A stretch of 64,000 nucleotides of DNA from Cutaneotrichosporon cavernicola (lineage: Eukaryota > Basidiomycota > Tremellomycetes > Trichosporonales > Trichosporonaceae). Location of the stretch: the NCBI RefSeq assembly GCF_030864355.1, contig NC_083397.1:310001-374000 (forward strand), read 5' to 3'. Below the pieces are notes generated by a model. It had not been told where the DNA came from and did no database searches. It saw only the letters and a program-made list of their open reading frames with translations. Both the position numbers and the translations under genes were made by a program. This document shows positions 19,862 to 30,353 of the stretch, piece by piece (the first letter of the stretch is position 1; each line of letters opens with the position of its first letter).

Positions 19862-20079
19862 ATGGATGAGGTAAGTTCACGCCGTAACGCAGCTTACAAC
19901 AGAATACGCCCTCCCAACCTCTTTCCGACCTAAAGCCCAATTCCGTGAGCGTGGGTGACCCCGGCCGATCGCAGTGCCAGTGCACCGGCTGCACATGCGA
20001 GTGAGTCCGATAGTAAGCTGTCACTCAACGTAGCCCTTGCCGTTGTGGTTCGCGTACAATCGGGCCATCCATGACCTGA
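19862..20079 (+). CDS. 50-aa metallothionein-like protein, three exons
   Basis: Exons 19862-19870, 19903-20000 and 20034-20079 with introns of 32 and 33 bp (acceptors CTTACAACAG and CTCAACGTAG). The protein has a 27-residue Ser/Pro-rich lead and a cluster C-x-C-x2-C-x-C-D-P-C-x-C (six Cys), then a 10-residue tail GSRTIGPSMT. The relatives at 18917 and 21195 stop directly after the last Cys pair, so the tail may reflect loss of an ancestral stop. Intron-2 retention again gives an immediate TGA. TTTAAA lies about 44 bp upstream. Function inferred from Cys pattern and family. Confidence 0.55.
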
Positions 20080-21194
20080 ACCAGTCCCCTCTTGTTGTAC
20101 AGTACCAGAAGGATGGATCCGAAGCGCTGTTTTGGAAATTGCGACACTGTGGAGCCTGAGATCTCTGTAAGCCCTCAAGATACGCTATCTGTTTCGACCG
20201 GGACAGAATGATGACTCGAGATTCTCTACCATAGCCCCAAGCTGGACACGACAGCACAAGGGTGGCGAGGATTCAACTCACTGAAACTCAACCGCGTCCC
20301 GAAACTACTTCTTCCAACTACGACGCTCACAGATTACACGGTGTATGCAGCCAACACCTGGTCCATCTGAGTACCATCTGCCGACCGTGTTGATCTTAGT
20401 TCCTACTTTCGTGGGTGACAGTGTCGCCGGATACGTTGGGCTTTGTTCTTCTAACACAGGCGTTTTGGGAGTAATCCTAGAGAAGCAGCTGAGATACACC
20501 ACATGAAGTTGGAGTAACGTCGTATGCCACTATCTGGATGCCAGATATCAGCTCCACCGGAGATGTCTCTACGAAGAGCTCCCGGCAATCCTAATTAGCG
20601 AGCTAGTACTCAACGAGCCTCAACGTCATATTCCCTACTCCTCTTGATTTCCAACCATCGTAACCTCAACGTCATGGCATGAGATGCTGAACGGCCAGCT
20701 AGGCCGTGACTTTCCCACTCACTTACCACATGGACGAGACTGCGAGACCGCCCACGCCCACTCCAGTGCCCCGCTCTGTCACAAATCTCCGCATACCGGG
20801 TAAACCTCATTCCTAAGCCCCTAAGCCGCCACTTGTCCGCCACGCATGTGCTTCGGATGCCTGAGAACGACAACACAACACACGCGCCACCATCCCCACT
20901 CCCCAGGACCGCTGACTAAACTCATGGTATCGTGGTTCTTTAGTCTTTTAGCTAATCGTCTGTGAGATGAAACCATACACCAGCGGTCGCTCTACCCCGG
21001 TTCTTGTGGTTTCTCACAAAGTCTGACTCGAGTGGCAGTGCTGTGCTTGTGAAGTCGGTTGTCATCATACAGAATACAGATCTCTCCTGTTCTTTCGCAC
21101 GTCGGACTGTCAGTGGCGGCACTCAATCTCTCACCATAAAAGAGCCTCTACTGCCCACTCTTCCCGCCAACCACTCTTAACATCCCCTTCCATA
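20080..21194. other. gene-free stretch
   Basis: No supported gene. CATAAAAG near 21134 is a likely core promoter for the 21195 gene. Confidence 0.5.
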
Positions 21195-21349
21195 ATGATC
21201 TACCAGACTACCACGGACATGCCGATCGAGGTAAAGTCACTTGTTTGCGGTGCTGATATCAGGAGCCGCCCGCTGGCTGTGACTGCGAGGACTGCGACTG
21301 CAAGTGAGTTCCTCCCTGGTGTCGCTAATGCAGGCCGTGCGGCTGCTAG
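21195..21349 (+). CDS. 30-aa metallothionein-like peptide, three exons
   Basis: Exons 21195-21230, 21263-21303 and 21334-21349 with introns of 32 bp (ending GCTGATATCAG) and 30 bp (ending GCTAATGCAG). The product has 30 aa: a 17-residue lead without Cys, then CDCEDCDCKPCGC with six Cys. It shares the CxCxxCxC-(K/D)-P-CxC ending and the exon layout with 18917 and 19862, so the three are one family despite unrelated leads. The acidic residues between Cys suggest a hard or soft divalent-metal site. Unspliced intron 2 would end the protein at CDCK. Right-most member of the array. Confidence 0.65.
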
Positions 21350-21627
21350 ATGCTCCTCTTTCGTGTGCAGCAAGACCCACGATCGTGCCTGTGTCGAATC
21401 TGAGGGTCTGTAGTGTCTCGACATGGCTTACAGGCCAGCTATGCAGTGTCAAGTTGAGGTGCCAAAGTGTGCTTTCATTTCCCTCACTGACGGTCTGGCA
21501 ATGCCTCCTCCCCAACCCTTCGCGACGTTAAACGGATGACTTCCTTGCTGCATCAGAGCAGCATAGTGGCGGAACTCGGCCCCGTGGATATGTAGGAGCA
21601 CCGGAATTGAGATACCATCGCATTCAC

Positions 21628-21710
21628 ATCGCTATAGCTTAGTGGAAGAGCGCGAGGCTCATACTGGTATGATCACCTCGAGGTCCCAAGATCGAGACTT
21701 GGTGGCGATA
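21628..21710 (+). tRNA. tRNA-Met (CAT), with 11-nt intron
   Basis: The full cloverleaf can be drawn. Acceptor ATCGCTA/TGGCGAT (seven pairs with one G-T), D stem GCTT/GAGC, anticodon stem CGAGG/CCTCG, loop CT-CAT-A plus A, and T stem CCAAG/CTTGG with loop ATCGAGA. Eleven extra bases (21664-21674) follow position 37, the canonical intron site. Discriminator A at 21710. CAT is the Met anticodon. The T-loop begins with A instead of T, which is slightly unusual. A T-rich tract (CTTTTTCTAG) downstream can serve as the Pol III terminator. Confidence 0.88.
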
Positions 21711-21835
21711 ACTGGCCCATGGCCTTTGCTTTTGTCGGCTCTTTTTCTAGACTCCATTTCTCCACTTCCCACTGATACCGTACATTACATTACTGTACAT
21801 TGTACATAACTGTCTTACACTCTCTATGTACACCC

Positions 21836-23139
21836 TTACGCACCGTCATGCTCGATCCGCGCAATACGCCCCTCCAAACCCTCAATAGTGAGGTCGGCTC
21901 GTTCTGCCAACTCCAAGAGCGCTTCGCCCGCCTCATCGTGTGGCCGGGAGGCGAAGTCCAGCTGGTCAACGATATGCTTCAACTCCTTCACCAGCCGCTG
22001 GCCGACCCGCACATCGCAAGTGTACCACAAGTCCTCGAGGCCCATGACGTTACCCACAAACTGGCGAACTTCAGGCACTGCGTATCGTCGGAGGATATCC
22101 TTTCGCCAAGACATGAGGGAAGACGGGCGCTCAGTTTGGGGATTGAAGGATTGACGGAGGAGGTATACACTCTCGACGGTGATTGGGGGGCAGTCGTACA
22201 CGTCGTGGAGGCGGTGATACTTCCTTGAGCGAATCAGGCCAGCTGCAAGACGGCGAGCGCCTTTCTCATTGAAGATGGTCTCGAGGGTTCGTTCAGCTGC
22301 TGTGATTTTATTCGAAGATGCGTAGGAAGAGTCCAGGAGGGAGCGGGGGAGAGCGAAGGCTTCAAGCCATGGAGCTGTACATGCGCTTCCGTTAGCCTGC
22401 CCAAATGGCCAAACGGAACTTACTATTCCCAATTAGACACGCTCAGTCCATTCTCGGTTAGGATGAGGTTTTTTTCCAAGTTGTGGTGGCGTAAGAACGT
22501 CTGGCCGACATGTTTCATCTCCTCGCACTCGCGGACAAGTTCCCGCGCCTCCAATGCCAAACAAAAGCGGTTCAAGCGATCTCTAACAACCTGCGTATTT
22601 CCCAGATCATCGATCATGTCGTCGAGGCGAGCGATATGCGCCTCGGACGTGGAGGGGAATACGCCATGTGTTCTGCTGGGAGTGATGAGCTGGCTGACAA
22701 TGACCTTGTCGTTGAGGGTTGTAAGGCTCCCCACGCCAGTGTAAGGGCGTTTACTGAGGGCTATGTAGAAGTCTGCGAGGGCCAGTAGCATGTTCTGGGG
22801 TGTGGTCGAGATGGCTAGGGGCCGATCGACGAAGAGAACCGAGACGTAGTCAAACTCGGACACCCAGAATTGCGGGATGGGGAAGAGGTCTCGCGCAACC
22901 CGCATACTAGAGATTTCAGACTCTCGCACCTCCTCCATGAGAGGGAGGGATACGCGGGCCACCCACTTTGCTCCGTCATCAAATTCGATATTTAGGTCGA
23001 GGCTCGTTTCTGAGAGTTCTTCGGCGGTGTATCCGTGCTCGTATTTGATGGTGGGGATGATTACGCGTGCGGGACTGCGTAGAGCACCCGCCGTCTGTCC
23101 GATGGGTGAGGAGAGGATGCTTTCGACGAGGCCGAACAA
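21836..23139 (-). CDS. APH-fold protein, probable pseudokinase
   Basis: Exons 23139-22424 and 22385-21836 join (branch GCTAACGGAAG) to 421 aa. The body resembles fungal aminoglycoside-phosphotransferase-family proteins: FDDGAKWVARV (N-lobe strand), a middle ADFYIALSKRP helix, and the region equivalent to HGDLHxxNIL-x-DWE. Here that region reads RHHNLEKNLIL...NWEYACTAPWLEAF, so the catalytic Asp of HGD and the Mg-binding Asp of DWE are both replaced. This suggests loss of kinase activity while the fold is kept. A further 5' exon from ATG 23416, joined by a longer intron, is possible but not required. Fungal members of this family are mostly of unknown function. Confidence 0.6.
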
Positions 23140-24172
23140 CTGCTGTTAGGGCGGGGGGAGGATGCGGAGGTGGTTGGGTGCAAGCACGAGGTAGATGTAG
23201 AGAAAGCGTACGTACGGGGTGGTTCTTTGTGCACGTGGAGGCACAATTCCCCGTGCGGTTATAGTGTGCCACACAAGGATGGTAAGGGGGCAGAGAGTGG
23301 GTGGCGCACAAATCACGTGCACATGGTGAGGTGGGCCACGCTGGGTCGGTACAAGCGTAGACCTGACACGTGGTGGTGAGGGCGGACGCGGTGTCGGACT
23401 TGGAGTTGTCTGTCATGGAGGAGATCTGGGGTCAGGAGGGGTGGGTGGGCAGAGTAAGAGTGGTCTGAGAGTGGGCGGGATGAGAATGCACGCCGCAGAG
23501 GGTGGGGATTAAGAGGCCGTTATATGCCATTTTGATGATGGCGGTGTATCACTGGGGCGGAGTACCCTCGTGTCTGAACAATAGATTGTGCATGATGGGT
23601 TTAGGGTGTGATGGTGATGGTTTGGTTTGGGTCTAAATCATCGAGTGGATTTATCACTGTTAGACTTTTGCACGGACAATGAATATTATTCTGATGGTGA
23701 GCTCAGTTGTTCGGAACCGTATCACCTCCCCTTCTCACCATTATTCGCCCTTTCTCTGACTCTCAGCTCGCTCTCCTCCGTTTACGAAATACGAGCCACG
23801 TTCAACATCAACCCCAGCCACACCAAAAACCCACCAAATTCCCACTGCCAAAATGACCGCGGGTAGCGATAATACCAAACAACTTTTAAAAAACGATTCT
23901 CCGCTATCAGGAAACTACGTATCCCGGTAGAAAGTCTAGAAACCACCGTCGTCTTCATTTCCAGACAAGTTGAATGCATCGTTGAAGAGATGGCGCCACA
24001 GGCTTGGCTCTTTATACTATGCTAAATGCTCCCCCCATCTATGATAGGTCGACCTCCACATTCCCCGAGAGGCCGGTTGAAGCGGTACCGACCACGCTAC
24101 CGCTACAACTCACCTCATCCCCATCCTCATCCTCATTGCCTCTCTCATCCTCCTCCCCATCACCAAATACTC
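23140..24172. other. Intergenic region between divergent genes
   Basis: About 1 kb between the start of the APH-like gene (minus) and the alpha/beta hydrolase (plus). It may contain an alternative first exon of the APH-like gene near 23365-23416. Otherwise no supported gene. Confidence 0.5.
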
Positions 24173-25482
24173 ATGGTATCCCTCCCGTGGGCATCTGCGC
24201 GCGAGCCGCCAGGCCTCATCCGGCGGCTCGTACAGCTCGTCACCCTGCCGCCGATTCTGCTCGGCGTCCTCATCTCCTTCCCTGTCAACGCGGTCGACTA
24301 CCTCTTCCACCGCCCACCCTACGCCTTCAAGCGGCACATCATCCTCGGCGCCCTCCGCTTCTTCCAGAATGCGAGCAGCGCGCTCCGCTTCGTGATGCCC
24401 TACGATGGCGAAGCGGATGTGATCCCCAAAGCGGCCGCCAAGCGCAACAAGACCGAGTACGGGGTGCGTCAAGTCCCTCCCATTCCCGACGAGCTGCGTC
24501 TCCCATCCACCCGCCTCACACCGGGAATGGAGGCCGTCAAGACTGAACAAGTACCCCTCTTCGTCGTCGCCCCAAAGGATACCGAGAGTTGGAAGCAGGC
24601 CGCCCCGGGCGAGATGTGTCTCTTCTACGTCGTGGGAGGCGGGTATCAGGTCGGCCATCCTCTCAGATTCCCTTTGACTACTGAGTATGTCGCGCATACT
24701 GGATTACGCCTCTTCTCGCCCAATTACCGCAAATGTCTTGATGATGCGAGTGGATTCCCCGCCCCACTGCTTGACATGCTCGCCGGCCTGCAGTATGTTA
24801 TTGACGAACTGGGATTCGAACCCAAGGTGAGTTTTGGCGGAACGAGCTAGGGCTAATGGAAGAACATTATTCTCGTGGGCGAGAGCGCGGGTGCACATGG
24901 CGTCCTCATGCTCGCCCGCTACATGGACGATCTGATCCAGATGGGCTTGACGCGCTGGGGCCTTCCGGGTGCTGTCTTCGCTAGTGCGGTGAGCTCGCAT
25001 CATTTCTACGAGCTGACGCAAGCCATGGACCAACATGCTCTGTAACTTTGACACGATTGACTCCAACTACTCCAAGGTAGTCACATAACTGGTGTAGCTG
25101 ATTCCAGGACTGGCTAGCTCCTATACGGCGGGTCATTGCGCCGGCCTTTAACCGCCACTGTGCGGGCCATCTGACACATCCGCTCATTTCGCCGGCCCTG
25201 GCCCCAGCAGACGACAAACATTTCACCCGTCTCCAGGACGCTGGAGTGCGCATGCACATCGACTGCGGTACCGACGAGGTGCTGTACGATGACGGCGTTA
25301 GGCTCGTCAAGACTATGCGCGCGCAGGGCCTCGAGGTGCAGTTCCGCATTGTGCCACATGGCGTGCACTGCGAGTTTGCGTTCGCGACCTTGATGCCGGG
25401 CGTGTACAAGGGCGCCGGGTTCTCGTGGCCGCTCCTCCTCGGCGACCTCGACGAGATGATTACCCAGCTGCGCGCGCGCTAA
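24173..25482 (+). CDS. Alpha/beta hydrolase (esterase/lipase-like)
   Basis: Four exons (24173-24826, 24863-24988, 25023-25076, 25108-25482), 402 aa. A hydrophobic N-terminal helix (LVTLPPILLGVLISF, residues ~21-35) predicts membrane anchoring. The HGG oxyanion region is altered to YVVGGGYQVG. The nucleophile elbow is GESAG (exon 2). The acid is in DCGTDEVLYDDG and the His in PHGVHCEF, completing the Ser-Asp-His triad of the hormone-sensitive-lipase/acetyl-esterase type. The start at 24173 was chosen because upstream in-frame sequence is low-complexity His/Pro. It acts on an unknown ester, probably at the ER or plasma membrane. Confidence 0.8.
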
Positions 25483-25737
25483 TGTTGGCGATTGTATCAG
25501 ACCATCTGCTGTGGAGAGTGTGAAACCAGCGCCCTCCCCGCCCCCAATTCACGTCGTCTCTAACCCCAATACCTGTGCACGTACGGAGTCTCGACTACTC
25601 GACTACCAACCCCGTGGTATACATTGTGAATGACGGATCTATTGATCTATTGTACAACTGGCTACGTCACTATGTTCAATGTCGGATCGTATCTCGTGGC
25701 GCGTCGTGCAATGTGTCTCTATAAACATACTCAAGTC

Positions 25738-26433
25738 TTAAGCAGCGGCCAGCCGCCGCGCAATCCGCTTACACCCGCCACACCAGTGGGCGATGCAGTA
25801 CCGCGCTGCGCAGATATCGCTTTTCTTCGTGTGTCGCAGAGTGTCAGCTTCACAGCTTCGACATAGGACGACGGGCGCAACCGCGGGCCGTGGGCAGGGT
25901 GCTAGCGCAAAAGGGTCGGTGCTGGCCGGGGCGAGGATGAAGCCGACACACGCAGCTGCTGGCGTCCCGGATTCAGGGACGGGCCCAGCAGGGGTTGGAG
26001 TTGGGGTTGGGGTGCGGGCGTTGGCGACCGCCACGGAGATGGGGGAGGGGCGGCCGCGACGAGCCATAACCGGCTGGGGCCGGATGACTGGTGGCGCGTC
26101 TGTGAACGGGTCATTTGGGATGGGTTCCGTGAGGGGCTGAGAGGGGGCTGGCGGCGTCTCTGAGCGTGGTTGGGTCTCAGCGGGCTCTTGGGTGTCCGCC
26201 TCCGAGTTAAGGTAATCTTCAGCGACATTGCTGCCTTCCGCAACGGTGTCTTGTCCGATGGGTTTGGCCTTACGCGGTGGGGGCGGTGGGGGCGGCTTGC
26301 GAACGGGCTTGTCCTTCGGGGGCGGGGGAGGAGCGCGCGCCGTCGGTGGGAAACGCGGCGTACGTTCCATCGGTACGTATGCGATGTAAGAAGGGGCGGC
26401 GCCTGGCAGCGCTGGAGAGGGAGCAGAGGCCAT
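25738..26433 (-). CDS. Proline-rich protein with C-terminal Cys cluster
   Basis: Intronless 231-aa frame. Residues ~25-60 are poly-proline with basic spacers (PPPPPKDKP, KPPPPPPPRK). The middle is Pro/Ser/Thr/Glu-rich and likely disordered. The C-terminal ~45 residues hold seven Cys and three His (LCRSCEADTLRHTK... CAARYCIAHWCGGCKR), compatible with a small zinc-binding module. No family recognised. The concentrated Cys/His ending and poly-Pro phase make a real gene likely, but without splice support it remains hypothetical. Confidence 0.5.
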   Translation of the reverse strand: MASAPSPALPGAAPSYIAYVPMERTPRFPPTARAPPPPPKDKPVRKPPPPPPPRKAKPIGQDTVAEGSNVAEDYLNSEADTQEPAETQPRSETPPAPSQPLTEPIPNDPFTDAPPVIRPQPVMARRGRPSPISVAVANARTPTPTPTPAGPVPESGTPAAACVGFILAPASTDPFALAPCPRPAVAPVVLCRSCEADTLRHTKKSDICAARYCIAHWCGGCKRIARRLAAA

Positions 26434-27009
26434 TATGAGACTGATGTGGAGAGAGAAAGAGGGGAAGAAAAACTATTTGGAGTAACAGTGGCCAGCACGG
26501 TAGCGAGACGATGTGAAGATGTGGCAGAAGTTGAAGCGATGGCACAGATCAGACCATGGGTGGCGTGCGAAGCCGTGCACTAGATGGAGTGAGAGGAGGA
26601 ATGTGCTGATGGCTGAGGGCGTATAGCTTCTAAGGTTCGAGAGGGACGCTCGGACACGGTTGAGAGGTAGACGCGGACGCACAGGTATCTGGGATACTGT
26701 GCCTATCCCGAGAGGGCATTGGAGAACGCTTGAGCTGTCCGGCCGTATACCATGCGACAACTGTGCGCAATGGGACGCCAAGGAAATGAAGCTTGGGTTG
26801 GGCAACCTTTACCATGTCGGTGCTTTATTCCCAGATGAGTAGCGCCAGTGGTTCTGGGTTCCAATGTAATCAATGTTGACGCTGACATTGGCGCTGATAA
26901 CGTGTGTTGCTCATTGTTTATGTCCACCGCGGAATGCGATGAATACAACAACACAATCGCCAACAAAGGCTACATTCCAGATCTATTGTACCAACTCTAA
27001 AACCGTGCT
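26434..27009. other. gene-free stretch
   Basis: No supported gene between the proline-rich frame and the site-2 protease stop. Confidence 0.5.
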
Positions 27010-28921
27010 TCAGCTCGACCGCAGCAGCGCCAGCATCGCCCAGCCCAACACCCAGCCAGCTACGACTGCGGCCGTCGCTCCCTCGACGGCGCGGCGGACG
27101 CGGCGCTGCCATACTTCCTCACGCCGGTGGCCCGTATATTCGTATCCCGGGCCGTAGTCGTCGTCGTCGTCGCTCCCACTGTCGTATCGGTACGGATTGA
27201 TGGTTGGATGCCGGCTCGGCGTGGCGGTGAGTTGGCGCGCGGGTCGGTCGCGGGTCGGCGCAAGTAGGGCGGTCAGGAGCTGGATGCCGTCCGTGCTGGG
27301 GAGCGGGAGGAGGTTGAAGAGGTACAGCGAGAGGGAGGCCATCTTGAGGTATCTGCTGTCAGCTGGCCATGCGCGCAAAGCTGCTCAGCTCAGAACATCG
27401 GATGGTCCGCGGACAACGCTGGTCCCGTCACGTCGCGACGATGCCCTCGCACTCGACATCCAAGTGTGACAGGGGACTGTTCACGAAGTGACGGTGAACC
27501 ACTGCCGCAAAATCTACAGACATGGCTTTAGCCTAGCCTAGTCTCGCCTCTCGCGCCGTCGCATACTCACGCCATAAACAGCGCTCCCCACCGGGTCAGG
27601 CTCCCGAACAACCGCGGCGCACTCGTGTCGACCTGTACCGCGTGTAAGACGGCCGATCGGTCGCCGGACCACAACACCGTATCGGCGCGCTTGCCCTTAC
27701 GCACGCGAATGCGGAGGATGTTCTCCTCCACTCCAGGACGGACGCACACCTCAGCGACGCCGCATCCACACTCATATGCGTGTGGCTCAGTAAACACGCC
27801 ATGTGGGGCGAGACAGCGTTCCTCCTCCTCTCCAACGCGGGTGAACGCGACGAGATGTCGTTCCCCACAGGGCGCGAACGGCGCGCCCCCAAACTCGGCG
27901 GCTGGGACACACCATCCGCCCTCCAACACGACCGGCTCCGAGGATGAGAGGTACTCTTCCCACATATCGCGCTTGCCACCAACGAACACATCGTCGACGT
28001 GTGTGATCAGGTCGCCTGGTCGCAGGGAAGTACGTAGGCCGGATGTCTTGGTCAGCTCTGACGGCTTGTGTGCTCACTGGTGCGATGGAGGTGACAACCC
28101 GCCCGTAAGAGCTGTAGTCGGCCCAGAGGAATGGCGAGAGCCAGCCAAGACCCAGAAGACAACCCCAGAGGATGAGGTTGTGCCATGGCCCGCTGGTTGC
28201 TATGCGCGCACGCGCCCGGGTTGGGAGGTAGTCGACCGAGGAGGGGAAGACTACGCTTGCGCTGGGCACAACGGCGTGGATCGCGAACTGGAGCTTGGAT
28301 GGGTTAACGTCGTCGAGTGCTGCTGCGAGCGCGTGCCCCGCTTCGTGAATGAGTTGGGCCAGCACGAGAGCAAGTACAAGCGTAGGAAGGTGGGAGAGGG
28401 GCGTGGTGACTCCAGGTATCTTGTGTCAGCTGAGCAAAACAATGCCTTACAAGTGGTACCAGCCCGGGATTGGCGGTATGTATTTCTCTTGCCTCAGGCA
28501 GAGCGCGACGGAGTATCCTTGCTGCCGGAGGATGTGCGGCGTGCGCCTCAGCTTCTTCCCAGACTGCGTGCCAAGCACGCATGAGTGCCCACAACGCACC
28601 GACCAGCGCGCCGGCGCAACCCAAACATCCCGCCGCGACGCCAGTATCGTAGAACTTTCTGGCCCCCACTCTTCCCTTTATCGAGAGACGGCCAATAACC
28701 CTCTTCGGAAGGCCGTTGAGTGCGCCCGTTGACGTCGAGACGGTCAGGCCTTGCCGAGACACGATCCACTCCGACCGCCGCGAGAGAGAACGATATGCGG
28801 CGGGCGTGAGTTTGCGTGCCTTTGCCAGTGAGGGAGCTGTGCGGAGTGCGAGAGTTGGTGCGGCGCGGAGCGCGAGGCCTAGCGCCAGTAAAAGGGCTAG
28901 GGGGAGGAGGACGTCGAGCAT
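27010..28921 (-). CDS. Site-2 protease (M50 intramembrane metalloprotease)
   Basis: Four exons (28921-28451, 28419-28078, 28046-27571, 27352-27010), 543 aa. The zinc motif HEAGH lies in a membrane helix (VLAQLIHEAGHALAAA), followed by SGPWHNLILWG and the second zinc/active-site motif NLLPLPSTDG of S2P proteins. A Cys-rich luminal loop lies between. The N-terminal and C-terminal helices complete the polytopic ER/Golgi protein. S2P releases membrane-bound transcription factors. In Cryptococcus and other basidiomycetes it activates the sterol-sensing Sre1, so a role in hypoxia and ergosterol control is likely. The last intron, 218 bp, is long for this genome. Confidence 0.9.
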
Positions 28922-29467
28922 CGCCGAGTGCCGGCGGATGGAGTGATGGGGAGGTGTGTTGGGTGGAGACAATTGCTGTGTTGGGTGGAGGTTGAAGGTG
29001 TTTGCAGGACGCCGAGGTGGTTGGTGCGCCGCCACCAAGCCATACCCCGGTGGCGTAGAGATTACAGTACCGGCCGCCGAGAGCAGGTTGGAACAACTCC
29101 GTCGTCCGTCGTCGTTGCTGTGCTGTTGCGGTGTCGTTGCAGTGTCGTTGCATGGGTGGCGACTCGGGCCAGGGCCAGCGCGACGCGTTGACACGTTAAC
29201 CTTATCCGCTGGAATCCCGCAATGATCACAACATACTGAATCTTCAATGCCAGGCTCACCGCCAAACCTTCCACCGTCGCCACTAGTGCATGCATACTGC
29301 GTCGACAAAGCAGCTAAGGCTGTCCTCGGCATCGCTCGCCTGACTGGACGAACACATCGGTGCATGGCGAGACTGTCCACTCCCCTCTTGTCGTCTACGC
29401 CTGCAGCATTCTGCAGCATCCACCCTCAATACCACCCACCTACACCTCCCACACTCTCCTCCAACCC
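28922..29467. other. gene-free stretch upstream of the protease
   Basis: No supported gene; promoter region of the site-2 protease. Confidence 0.5.
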
Positions 29468-29557
29468 TTCTACCTCCCAACCTTCTACCTCCCAACCTTC
29501 TACCTCCCAACCTTCTACCTCCCAACCTTCTACCTCCCAACCTTCTACCTCCCAACC
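29468..29557 (+). repeat. 15-bp minisatellite, six copies
   Basis: Six perfect tandem copies of TTCTACCTCCCAACC, about 100 bp before a tRNA-Arg. The 15-bp unit keeps frames open, but no gene is supported there. Confidence 0.95.
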
Positions 29558-29654
29558 TCCCCCGCGTCTCTATCCACGCTCAAAGCGTCAAATTGGACCA
29601 TCTCACACGGACCATGCCCAGAACATGTCCGCGCAACAGACAAACATTTCCATC

Positions 29655-29733
29655 GGTCGCGTGGCGAAATGGCATCGCGTCTGACTACGATTAGTTGATC
29701 AGGAGATCGCGGGTTCGACCCCCGTCGTGACCT
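29655..29733 (+). tRNA. tRNA-Arg (ACG), with 7-nt intron
   Basis: Acceptor GGTCGCG/CGTGACC, D stem GCGA/TCGC, anticodon stem TCTGA/TCAGG and T stem GCGGG/CCCGT with loop TTCGACC. The loop CT-ACG-A is followed by seven extra bases (29691-29697) at the canonical intron position. The ACG anticodon and the GCGTCTGxCTACGA context agree with fungal tRNA-Arg. The discriminator would be T at 29733, which is uncommon. Confidence 0.85.
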
Positions 29734-30353
29734 GGAGCGTGAGAGCGCGCCTACCTTTTGGCCGATGCTCAGGTTCAAGGGTAGAACCTCCTCTCAAGAC
29801 TCTTTGCTCTTTGCTCTTTGCTCTCGGGGAAACACCAATGGCCCAGGTTGTTCAACGGACTGGCACATGGTCACCAGTGGGCGTTGACGGCCTGGACAAG
29901 TTTGGTTGCATACATCTACGGTTGGATCTCTCTCGGAATGGGAATCGTTTTTCCTCACTACGCCATGGGCGCTTGGAGAGAAAATTAGGACATTGAGCTC
30001 GTCATTGAGAGATGCGTGAGAAGGTGTCAGTTGTCAGCTCGTCTTATATGTTCTGGTGGACGCTGGGGTCGCCAGAGCAGCGATCGTGCAAGCCAACATC
30101 ATTGGCGAGACACTCAGGCCTCTGAGCACGGGGTTGTGCTTTGTTGTTGCTCACTGGACCACGGGGACACGGAGCATGTGTGTCCAAGCATTACTGGCGA
30201 CTGGGAGGTATCAAGCTTTGATCGTGTGCTGCTCAAATCTCAGATGCATCCATTCTACCACGACGCTCGATCCCCTGACTCTCGCGACCGCTCTTTTGTG
30301 ACGCACAGGCCATGCATAGCGTACGCCTCGTCGTAATTTTCCACCTCTCTTGC
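29734..30353. other. gene-free stretch
   Basis: No supported gene between tRNA-Arg and the ESS1 stop. Confidence 0.5.

Noticed and set aside
29247..29684. 145-aa frame with a (STSQP)n repeat
   Set aside because: It is produced by the 15-bp minisatellite, whose unit is divisible by three, and runs into the tRNA-Arg gene.
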